DNA of 64,000 nt from Viola odorata (taxonomy: Eukaryota > Streptophyta > Magnoliopsida > Malpighiales > Violaceae). This document shows positions 52,609 to 62,543 of this stretch, piece after piece; position 1 is the first letter of the stretch; every line of letters starts with the position of its first letter. Where the stretch lies: assembly GCA_963691705.1 (NCBI GenBank), contig OY829539.1, forward strand, positions 17,224,186 through 17,288,185, in the 5' to 3' direction. The notes beneath the pieces were generated by a model that was not told where the DNA came from, did no database searches, and was given only the letters and a program-made list of their open reading frames with translations. A program made the translations under genes and the position numbers.

Positions 52609-54762
52609 TGTCGCACCCCTTTTTTGGATTTTATCCTAATGCGACGCGGGTTTGGGACTAGATGTGAGACGAAATTAGACTCATCTCACATAATGTTAAT
52701 GAAGTCGCCACCCTAATTTGTTTCTAGGTTTAGGGAACCTATCGTTTGAGAACATGGTAGAAAATAAAAAGTTAAGGCGAAAATGGTCTAAACCCGAGAG
52801 CATCGGTTCGGGGTCGTATTATGGACTCGGGAAGGTGTTAGGCACCCGAGTCACATCCTAAAAAGCTTACTGGATAAAAGAGGTGTTTAATCATGTTTGA
52901 AATATAAAAAATCCTAATTTATGTGATCATGCCCAACAGATTAAATTTTAATAATTTTAAATACCATGCATACGAACGTATATACGGAAAAGCGAGAATA
53001 AATAAAAGGGAAAGAAATGTTTACTTGATAAAGGGGTATGGGCGATTTTCCCTTTTTATTTTGGCACGAAGAGAGGATAACGTCGAGCGATTAAATATTT
53101 GACAATTGCTGTACGCGAGCGAAAAAGATTAATTTGGATGAACAGAATAATTATCTAAGCATGCATAGCAGGCGAAAATAAATAAGCATACTAGCGTACA
53201 AGCATACGAAAATAAATAAACAGTACATGTGTGGAAATAAATAAACAGTACAAGTGCGGGAAATAAATAAACAGTACAAATAAATCGGCACGAGAGAAAA
53301 AGAAAAAAAGAAAAAAGAAAAAAAATGTGATGGGCCAAAAACAGGGCTTGGCCCACTGGGCCGGAAATAGGCCCACGGGCTGGCCAAAACAAGCCCATCT
53401 CCTCCTCTGTGTGGGCTAGCAGCCAACCCTTCCTTCTCTTCATTTGGGCTTGGCACAAGCCAAACCCCATGATCCTTTATTTCAATTAAAACAGCCCAAA
53501 CCCATGGCCCTCTACTATTCCTCATCCTCAACCTCCTTTCTTTGGACCAAGCAAGGTAGCGACAGCACAGCAGCAAGCAACAACTTCGGCACGGCAACAG
53601 CTCTGACCTGTCACGGCGAGGCGGCACAGAAACTCCAGCAAACAACAGCAATGGTGGTAGCTCGGTAGAGGTGGCTCTTCTCTGGTGGCGACAGAAAGCA
53701 AGTAAAGGAAAGAAAAAAGCGACAGAGTAGATACGAATAACAAGGAAAAAGAAAAAGAGATGAAAAAAAAAGAGATGATTAGAGCAAGCAAACAGGTAAA
53801 TTAAACCGAATTAGAAAAATTGAAAGTGGCAAGAAATTGCTTGCCTTGTTTTTGCCGAGAGGGAGAGTGAAAATTTGAGATTGAATCGTGAGCAATTGAG
53901 AGGGAGAGAGTGTATGTATTGGTTGTGTGTTCCCCCCCTAATTGAAAAATCTCCTTGACTATTTATAGAGGGAGAAATGGAGATTGAGTGCTGGATGAGG
54001 GAGTAGAGATGATGATGATGATGGTTAGATAGTAGGCTTGGAAAATGGAGAGGGTGAGGCTCAAGGAGATTTGCTGAGAGAGGATGGATGAGTAGAGAGG
54101 AAGTAGGCTTTTTGAAAAGTGCAGAGGGAGAGGTTGATCACGGTTGTCTCCGCGCATGAACCAAATGAAGAAATGCATGCTTACATGGTAATTACCTCAG
54201 CCACTTGATCTTGTTTGACTTTCAGAGTCAACTAGATCAATGGTGGAGATGAATGACTTGATTTATTATTTAATTATTCAGTTTAAGCAGATGGTACGAG
54301 CAATTTTGCCTGAAAATGAATATAAACTCGAACCGAAAATGTTAAAACGTAGAACAAAATAAACTAATATAAATAGCATACAGTGAGTGATGAAAAGTTC
54401 GCTGAATAATTTGATAAAAATTCGCATGTAAGTATTAAATGTTCGAGCGTAAGAAAATGCTAAAAAAATACAAATTGGGTGAAATGCAATAAAATGGTGC
54501 AAGTTAAAATAATAATAAAAACTAAGTAGCTAATGAGTGAAATTGTCCGACCTTCGGTTTCGAGAATTTGACTCGGAACCGATACGGGTTTGAACGGAAA
54601 AAGTGATAAAAAATGCGAAAAAGTACGAAATAAAATTTAAACGATATGAAGCGCAAAAATAAACATCAGATTGACGAAAATAAACAGGTGTATGATTTTT
54701 GAAGAATTGATGATAAAAATGCGACAAATGAAAAATTTAAAACCCAAAATCGGGTAGCAACA
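52609..54762 (-). repeat. Solo LTR (2,154 bp) inserted in the Athila protease gene
   Basis: Plus-strand ends are TGTCGCACCCC and CGGGTAGCAACA, so in its own sense it is TGTTGCTACCCG...GGGGTGCGACA, the same family as 39,807-42,163. A TATA box (CTATAAATAG) lies at about 53,956-53,965 on the minus strand. The TSD is GTCCT (52,604-52,608) against ATCCT (54,763-54,767), one transition apart. The interrupted codons continue across it, so the insertion is simple. Confidence 0.88.
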
Positions 54763-54767
54763 ATCCT

Positions 54768-54960
54768 CAAGAAGGGTCTTCCAAGCAACACGTCTATAGA
54801 TTTTGTTGAATGCTCGTTGTCCATATCTACAACATAGAAGTCAGCTGGAAAGACAAAGTCATTAACCTGCACTAGCACATCCTCAATCACACCAACAGGG
54901 TATATGATAGCACGTTTCATAGTCTCAGTTTTACCCTCTTTTCTAGCCCTTTCGGGGGCT
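54768..54960 (-). pseudogene. Athila protease fragment
   Basis: The minus frame gives RAIIYPVGVIEDVLVQVNDF, FPADFYVVDMDNE and then VLLGRPFL, the typical Athila retropepsin C-terminal half. It is cut on the right at 54,960 by the LTR of the plus-strand Athila. The catalytic DLGA part is therefore beyond that element. Confidence 0.82.
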
Positions 54961-56434
54961 TGATGTTTCTATTTGACCGTTATTCCAATCGTATCTGCAG
55001 ATTAGCATCAAAAGAGGGAAAAGATCGAAAAGATACAATTTTAGAGCATTTATGAGGAACTCCAGTTTCCAGGCCTAGAAGAAAGAACTTCGTGAAGACC
55101 TTGACACGAACCAGACCAGTGCGCTGTCTCAAGGCCTCGACAGTTCTGCATCTTCCACCAAAGAAAAACATCTTCAAGATCCGCACGGAATCCCAAGCGC
55201 TTCCAGAAGGCACCAGGCATGTCAGGAATCCCAGAATATTCCCTTTCTAAGGACATATGCTGTCACATCCTCATTGCCCTTAGCTGGTTTGTCTCCTAGC
55301 TAGTATTAGGCTATATAAGCTTAGTGTTAGGGTTTTTGTAAGGACGACTGTCCAAGGATATTTTCTTACATTAATTTCAGTGTTTATTTTCTGGGTATCT
55401 TCTCCTCTTGTCATCAAGAACAGCCTTTGGCGCAACTTTCCTCTCCGATTAATAATTAATCTCCCGGTTTCCTCTACTCCTTTTTACTTTCTTTATTACT
55501 GTATGATTCTATATACCTACTGTTTATATTATAGTATGAGTAGCTAAATACCCCCTTCATAGTGAAGGGTGTTTCGAGGGTTGTAGGGTGCGGCTAAGAG
55601 GTCTAATACATGCTTAACATATTCTCTTGTGACACATGATTGTTCACCGATTTAACTCCACACTCGTACAGGGATATTAAGAGTCTGATCACCTGTTAGT
55701 ATTTCTGCATGAGTGAATGTCATTTCCAAAGTTATACCTGACGCGAAGCCCTGGAATAATAGTAGACACCTAGTAGAGGTAGCGCGAGAGACCTCTGTCT
55801 AGGGGTAAACAATTATCTAGGGTATGGGATATGGGTCTGACAAGCCGAGCTATCGCGCCCTAGATCTGTCTTACCTCCCCTTCATGGGCGTTCTGAGTTT
55901 GGCCTCCCCGCATTCATGCCTAGGAGGATGGCGGAACGTCAAGGTCACCTCATATGTGGAAACGGGGGGTGACTTTTATCTAAGAAGGTAAGTAGGGGAT
56001 GCGGTATGGAAACGCGATCCCTATAGCAGATCTGCACATGAGTCTGGAATACCTCTGTACCGATGACTAGCTGACCTAGAAAACAACCCATTGGAAGACC
56101 TTTGGCTAAGATCTCGTCCTATTTGATTAATATCTTTTTCATTACTTTTCTTGCCCCCGAACTGTTTATATTTCTAGCCCTGGATCACATTTTACTTTCG
56201 TGTCCTAGATAAGTACTTTACAATTCTGTTTTGTTAGCTCCCATACTCTGCGTTGATTAACTCGTTAATCAACATAAACCCCCCTAGTTTAGATCTGTTG
56301 CATATTGCCTTGTCATACGTCTTCATTAACAATTTATTCCTTCAATCTCTGCGGTTCGACCCTATCTTGTTCTGTACACATTAATTTGTGCATCTAGGCA
56401 CCAGGAAAATATTAGTATATTTGAGTGATGATCA
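54961..56434 (+). repeat. 5' LTR of the Athila element
   Basis: From TGATGTTTC to GATGATCA (1,474 bp). The left edge is where the minus-strand protease frame ends and is tentative. The right edge is fixed by the PBS six bases later. TATA box CTATATAAGC is at about 55,310-55,319. It contains the TATGAGTAGCTAAATACC word shared with the LTR-like fragment at 18.48 kb. Confidence 0.7.
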
Positions 56435-56439
56435 AATTT

Positions 56440-56457
56440 TGGCGCAGTTGCCGGGGA
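56440..56457 (+). other. Primer-binding site (tRNA-Asp type)
   Basis: TGGCGCAGTTGCCGGGGA, the Athila-type PBS complementary to the tRNA-Asp 3' end with one mismatch to the usual TGGCGCCGTTGCCGGGGA. Confidence 0.85.
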
Positions 56458-56499
56458 TTGAACGATACTAATTTTGCTTTTGTTTTTCTTGTATAACCA

Positions 56500-57566
56500 G
56501 GAGATCTGCCTCCGATCTACTTCCTCTAGACCTCGAGTTGACCAGAACAGAAAGAGGACTTCGTAGGCAAGCTCAAGGAACATCCGCTCATCGTAGAGTA
56601 ATCCCACATCCTGCCCTCGACGTATCCCATTCCAATCTGGCTGACCAAGAACACCAGCTTTAAGTAGACCTAACCTTTCTCCATCGTAATCCCAAAAATC
56701 CCATACCAGACCACTTCAATTTTCCAGCAATGGAAGACCTAGCCAACAATGACAACCATAACGACCGAGAACGTCGTGAAGATCAACCACCACCACCCCC
56801 AAATTAACAAACCATTGATAATTTCCACGCAACCCCCGATATGGCAAATAGCTGCATCGACTGGCTGAATGTCCCTAATGATTGGACTCTAAAGTCAGCT
56901 GTACTTCATCATCTGCCTACTTTTCGGGGGGTAGCCAAGGAAAATGCTCTTTGCCATCTCCAACAGCTCCACTCTATTTGCGAGGCCATGAAACCCGCTA
57001 ACGTCAGCATTGAGCAAGCCAAGCTTCGAGCATTCCAGTGGTCTCTCAAAGATGATGCCCTCGACTAGTATTATGACCTCCCAGCACGATCTATCCGTTC
57101 TTGGGCAGACATGTCAAAAATCTTCACTGAGAAGTACTATCCGACTTCTATCTCCAACACCACGCGTAAGCAACTCGTCTCCATAATTCAGAAGAAAGAG
57201 GAGACTCTAGCCCAGTACTATGATAGGTTCCAGAAGATGCAATCCAATAAAGAGTTGCTCAACGCAGCTGCCGGTGGATCTTTCACCGCTCTAACCCCAA
57301 CAGCCGCTCGAGCAACAATAGAGCTCATGGCCAAGAATGCCTCTGAAGTACTATCCGCCCTTCAGAACCAGATATCATCCCTTACAGGAATGTTCCAGAA
57401 TTTCATAACCGGACAACTCGCGCCTGTCAAGGCCTGCCAGATATGCAATTTTGTGGATCACTCCACTGATGCATGTCCCCATATTCCGGAGGAAATACAA
57501 GTGAATGCAGCTGGCCAATTTATTCTAGTCTCTGACGCTCAAAACTACAACCAAGGCTGGAAATAA
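56500..57566 (+). pseudogene. Athila gag
   Basis: The frame is the same as the rest of pol and open except for stops. N-terminal DLELTRTERGLRRQAQG is Athila-like. The capsid domain follows (LKSAVLHHLPTFRGVAKENA, EQAKLRAFQWSLKDDALD, stop, YYDLPARSIRSWADM, FTEKYYPT). The Cys/His segment CQICNFVDHSTDAC is at about 57,440. Stops lie at about 56,661 and 56,805, and at 57,066-57,068 and 57,564-57,566. Each can be read as a C-to-T or G-to-A change of a Gln or Trp codon. No frameshift is needed. Confidence 0.85.
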
Positions 57567-59240
57567 CCAAATCCAAGATGGGTCCCAAACACTCAGCTTT
57601 CGGGACCTACCCATCAACCACACCAGAACCCTTATGGAAACCCCCCTCCCAACATGCCAAATTTTAGACCCCGACGCACATTCCATCAGAATCAGTATCA
57701 ACGCCAACCCCCTTAGGATCAGACCTTTGTCCATCCTCAAGATCAAACTTTTGTCCAGCCCCCAACTGCTGAAATGCTTAAGAATCCCGAGCAGCAGAAA
57801 GAAATAGATGAACTTAAGAGGCAAATGAGTGCCATGACTGCCAAAATACAAGAGTTAACAAACCATGGTAGATTGCCACCTCAGACCGAAACAAATCCAA
57901 AGCACAATGTCTGCGGAGTAACTTTGCGTAGTGGAACGATCTTGAACCCAACTGAGCTTCCAGCCCAAGATATAGAAAATTCCCCAGAGGCCGAAATCCG
58001 GCCTAAACCTAGAGCGAAGCTCCCCAAAGTCCCTAGATTCGTGGAAGTCAAGGAGGACAGAATCCGCTCCCCTAGAGGTTCACCACGGAATGACCCCAAC
58101 CCACCAGAATTTACTCAAGAGTACATTCATAAGATTCTCGAGCCCCCGTTCCCTCACAGATTGGTCAAGGCCAAGAAAGACAAGGAGGATCGAGATATCT
58201 TTGACATGTTCAGTAAAGTGGTTGTTAACATCCCTCTTCTCTAGGCCGTGAAGAATGTCCCTCGCTATGCTAAATTCTTGAAGCAATTATGCACGAACAA
58301 AAACAAGTTTGCCGAAGTTAACAAGATCAGCATAGGGGCCAACGCTTCTGCACATATCCAGCGTCGAATCCCTCCGAAATGCAAAGACCAAGGCATGTTC
58401 ATTATCCCTTGTTGAATCGGCACAGTCGATATTGGCAAGGCCATGTGTGACCTAGGAGCAGGAATTAATGTCATGCCCTTGATAATTTACCACAGTCTAG
58501 GCCTCGAGCCTCTCGTGCCTACAGATCTCGCCATCCAGCTTGCTGACCGCTCTATCATCTACCCCGAGGGGATAATCAAGGATGTCTTAGTCCAAGTAGG
58601 AGAATTCTTGTTCCCTACAGATTTCTATGTGATTGCAATGGAGAACGAAGACTCCACCAAATCTACAGATGTTCTTCTAGGCCGCCCATTTCTGGCCACA
58701 GCCCGAGCAAAGATTGATGTTCATGATGCCACCATCTCCCTCGAATTTGATGGAGAGACCATCAAGTTCAATATGCTAGAAGCCATGCGATACCCCTCCG
58801 AATTCTCTAGTGTGAATTGTGTTGATATTGTAGACCCCATTATAGGGGAGATTGATGACATATATTCTACTGACCCCTTGCAATTTTCCCTTGACAAGAG
58901 TCTGACACCCGCTCTTCTAGATGTCATGGCCTCGACGCTTCCTATTCCACCTGAATTACACTCTATCGTCGCTGCCCTAGAAGAATGCGCTGTTACCCAG
59001 CATGAGTCTCCAAGGCAGTCTCCTGAATATCCAGGCCATGTTAAGTTATTTCCCTCTATTGATCAGGCTCCAGCCCTAGATCTGAAGCCACTGCCTACCC
59101 ATTTGAAATATGCTTATCTAGGCCCCGATAACTCACTGCCTGTCATTATCTCCAACAAGCTCAAAGATCCTGAGGAGTCCAAGCTAGTTTCCTTGCTAAG
59201 GAACTTCAGACAAGCCATAGGATGGACCATTGCGGACATT
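57567..59240 (+). pseudogene. Athila protease region
   Basis: Continues in the gag frame through a Pro/Gln-rich linker with a stop at 57,714-57,716. PPFPHRLVKAKKDKEDRDIF follows, with stops at 58,242-58,244 and 58,413-58,415. The retropepsin then reads CDLGAGINVMPLIIYHSLGL (Athila DLGA type), LADRSIIYPEGIIKDVLVQV and VLLGRPFLATARAKIDV. The linker to RT ends near LKYAYLGPDNSLPVIISNKL. Confidence 0.88.
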
Positions 59241-60842
59241 AAAGGCTTGTCCCCAGCATTATGCACTCATCACATCCACCTAGAAGACGCAAGCAAGACC
59301 ATTCGCCAACCCCAACGGCGACTTAATCCACCCATGATGGAAGTGGTAAAGAAAGAGATTCTCAAATTGCTAGATGCGGGAGTTATCTACCCCATCTCAG
59401 ATAGCCCTTGGGTCAGCCCTATCCAGGTCGTGCCCAAGAAAACAGGCATAACCATCACCATCGGTCAAGATGGCGAATCCATTCCTACCCGAATCCAGAA
59501 TGGGTGGAGAGTGTGTATTGACTATCGCCGATTGAATTCCGCTACCAGAAAAGATCATTTTCCCCTGCCCTTCATCGATCAGATGCTAGAACGCCTCGCC
59601 AGTAAGACCCACTATTGATGTCTAGACGGTTACTCTGGATTCCATCAGATCCCAATTGCTCCTGAAGACCAGGAAAAGACCACCTTTACCTGCCCTTTCG
59701 GGACCTTCGCGTATAGACGCATGCCCTTCGGTCTGTGTAACGCCCCTGCCACTTTCCAACGTTGTATGGTTAGCATTTTCTCTGAACTAGTTGAGGATGG
59801 AATCGAGGTCTTCATGGACGACTTCACCGTCTATGGGAATTCTTTTGAGGAATGCATGAACAATCTGAAGAGGTGCCTAGAGCGCTGCATAGAGACGAAT
59901 CTAGTCCTGAATTTTGAAAAATGTCACTTCATGATGGATCGAGCCCTAGTGCTTGGTCATGTTATCTCGGCCAAGGGAATTGAGGTTGACAAAGCCAAGA
60001 TCGAAGTAATAGAATCCCTGCCCTACCCCTCCTGTGTCCGCGATGTGTGATCTTTTCTAGGCCACGCTAGTTTCTACCGACGGTTCATTAAGGATTTTTC
60101 CAAGATTGCTCAACCAATATGTCACTTGCTCCAGAAGGACGTGTCCTTTGATTTCAATGAGGCCTGCAAAATCGCTTTTGAACTTCTCAAGAACAAACTT
60201 ATCTCGGCCCCGATTATTCGTGCCCCCGATTGGACACTACCTTTCGAGGTCATGTGTGATGCCAGTAATCAGGCCCTGGGCGCCGTTTTGGGTCAGAAGA
60301 AGGATAAAGAGACCCATGTCATCTATTATGCTTCCAAGCTACTAGACCTGTCCCAGCAGAACTACACTACCACAGAGAAAGAACTCCTGGCCGTAGTCTA
60401 TGCCCTAGACAAGTTCAGGCAATATCTACTAGGCACTCATGTCCTCGTCTACTCAGATCATTCTGCCCTTCGGTGTTTATTGACCAAAGCTGATGCCAAA
60501 CCACGGCTTATTCGTTGGATCCTGCTCCTACAAGAATTTGATATTGCTATCAAAGATAAGGCAGGAAAAGAAAACCTTGTGGCAGATCACTTGAGTAGAC
60601 TTCCAGCCCAAGAAGATAATTCGCTTGAGCCAATCCGGGATACTTTTCTAGACGAGCAATTATGTCTAGCCCAAGCTGTTTATTCCCCATGGTTTTCTGA
60701 TATTGCAAACTTCTGTGCTACTGGCACTTACCCAGCGGATGCCGCTCCCTCCGAATGCAATAAAATCAGAAGGCAAGCAAAATACTACATTTGGGACAGT
60801 CCCTACCTGTGGAAGCATTGTTCGGATCAAATAATACGTTGA
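59241..60842 (+). pseudogene. Athila reverse transcriptase and RNase H
   Basis: RT motifs are EILKLLDAGVIYPISDSPWV, RVCIDYRRLNSATRKDHFPL, then a stop (59,616-59,618), GYSGFHQIPIAPEDQEKT and MPFGLCNAPATFQRCM, with the Athila FMDD box (VFMDDFTVYG). After a stop at 60,048-60,050 come GHASFYRRFIKDFSKIAQP and the RNase H (FEVMCDASNQALGAVLGQKK; TTTEKELLAVVYALDKFR; VYSDHSALRCLL; KENLVADHLSRL). Its catalytic residues are all visible. A stop at 60,840-60,842 separates it from integrase. Confidence 0.92.
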
Positions 60843-61979
60843 TGTGTAACTATGGATGAGGTGCCCTCGATCCTTAAATTCTGCCATTCGGAAGGAGGCC
60901 ATTTCGCGGCCAAGAAAACTGCCCTGAAAGTCCTGGAAGCTGGTCTGTACTGGCCCACCATTTTCAAGGATAGTTACATATTTTGTGCTTCGTGCCCCCG
61001 ATGTCAAGCCACTGGAAATATCGGGGCCAGGAATCAGATGCCCTTGACAAACATTATTGCTTGCGAGATCTTTGACATCTGGGGTATAGATTTTATGGGC
61101 CCTTTTCCCAATTCCTTTGGCAACATCTACATCCTTCTGGCCGTCGATTATGTGTCCAAATGGGTCGAGGCCAAGGCTACACGAACGGACGATTCCAAGG
61201 TGGTCGTGAATTTTCTCCGAACCAATATCTTTAACCGGTTCGGTACACCTAGAGCACTCATCAGCGATAGGGGTACCCACTTCTGCAACCGTGTCGTGAC
61301 CTCGCTTTTGACAAAGTATAGAGTCCACCATAGAACATCCACCGCTTATCACCCTCAGACTAATGGCCAAGTCGAGGTCTCGAACCGTGAGATTAAATCC
61401 ATCCTTGAGAAGACCGTTAACCAGTCCAGGAAAGATTGGAGTCTCAAATTGGATGATGCTCTCTGGGCCTATCGTACAGCTTTCAAGACCCCAATAGGGA
61501 TGACCCCCTACAGACTTGTCTATGGCGAGCCATGCCATCTTCCAGTGGAGATAGAGCATAAGGTTTTTTGGGCTATCAGGAAAGTGAATACAGATCTATG
61601 CCTCGCTGATCAACACAGGCGTTTGCAAATCCAAGAGCTAGAAGAACTAAGGGACGATGCTTATGAGAATGCCCTGATCTATAAGGGCAAGACAAAAGCT
61701 TATCATGACCGGCACCTTCGTCCCAAAACATTCTCAATTGGGCAGCAAGTTTTATTATACAACTCACGCCTGCGACTCTTTGTCGGACAGCTGAAATCTA
61801 AATGGTCAGGACCTTTCGTGGTCACGACAGTCTACAACCATGGGGCAGTTGAGATTCAGAGCCCAGTCACAGGAATCATCTTCAAGGTCAGTGGCCAGAG
61901 ACTGAAACCCTTTTATGAAGGTTTCCAACCCTCGTTAGTTGAGGAGGCCATGGTGGATGTCCCACCTCTCCAGACCTAG
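60843..61979 (+). pseudogene. Athila integrase
   Basis: The HHCC domain is CHSEGGHF (about 60,882) and CPRCQATGN (about 60,995). The DD35E core is [22 protein letters not shown] and [14 protein letters not shown]. The C-terminal part is [34 protein letters not shown], to the stop at 61,977-61,979. This domain itself is uninterrupted (375 codons), the best preserved part of the element. Confidence 0.92.
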
Positions 61980-62543
61980 AGTATCAACGCACGTCGAGGT
62001 CCCGACGAGTAAACAGACCACACTGGAGGCATTTGACATGCCGTCTGCATCCTTTCTCTCTCCCTTATCTTCTCTGCATCTTTTTGGATTCTCTAATTTT
62101 TATTCGATTTTATTTCCATGTTTTATTGTTTGTATATATCCCTGAACTTTCCTTTTCCCCTATGATTTTATTCCTTTTATTTAGCATTAACTCACCTTTA
62201 TTCTCTCTTTTTGTCCGTCTCTTATATTAACTAACTGCCTTTTTGAAATTTAAAAGTTGTTCTCCTTTTTAGGCGGTTGAGATACGCGTGGGCCGTCGTG
62301 CTCCACGCCCAGGGTGCCACGTGGCCTGGCAAGCGCAGAAAAAACAGGCCTCATCAATGAAAAAGCTGCGCTATTAAATACCAGTTGTGACTACCACTCT
62401 CTCTCCCACGCTCCCATTTCGTTTTAACTCATATCACTTTCAAACACATCACTTTCACCTCTCTCCTTCACCAAATACGCAACCCTATCCTCTCTCCACT
62501 CCCATCTCCATCTCCATTACTGCCATCTCTTCCCTCACCATCA
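61980..62543 (+). promoter_or_regulatory. Inter-ORF region with promoter-like G-box and TATA
   Basis: No ORF. A perfect 10-bp palindromic G-box GCCACGTGGC (62,316-62,325) is followed 46 bp later by CTATTAAATA (62,371-62,380), a CT-rich leader and an ATG in good context at 62,544. This looks like a plant core promoter for the second Athila ORF. Confidence 0.5.

Noticed and set aside
53129..54178. ORFs inside the second solo LTR
   Set aside because: They lie in LTR sequence and have low-complexity composition.
54980..55256. Minus-strand ORFs at 55.0-55.26 kb as Athila gag
   Set aside because: They fall in the U3 of the plus-strand Athila LTR and show no gag motif.
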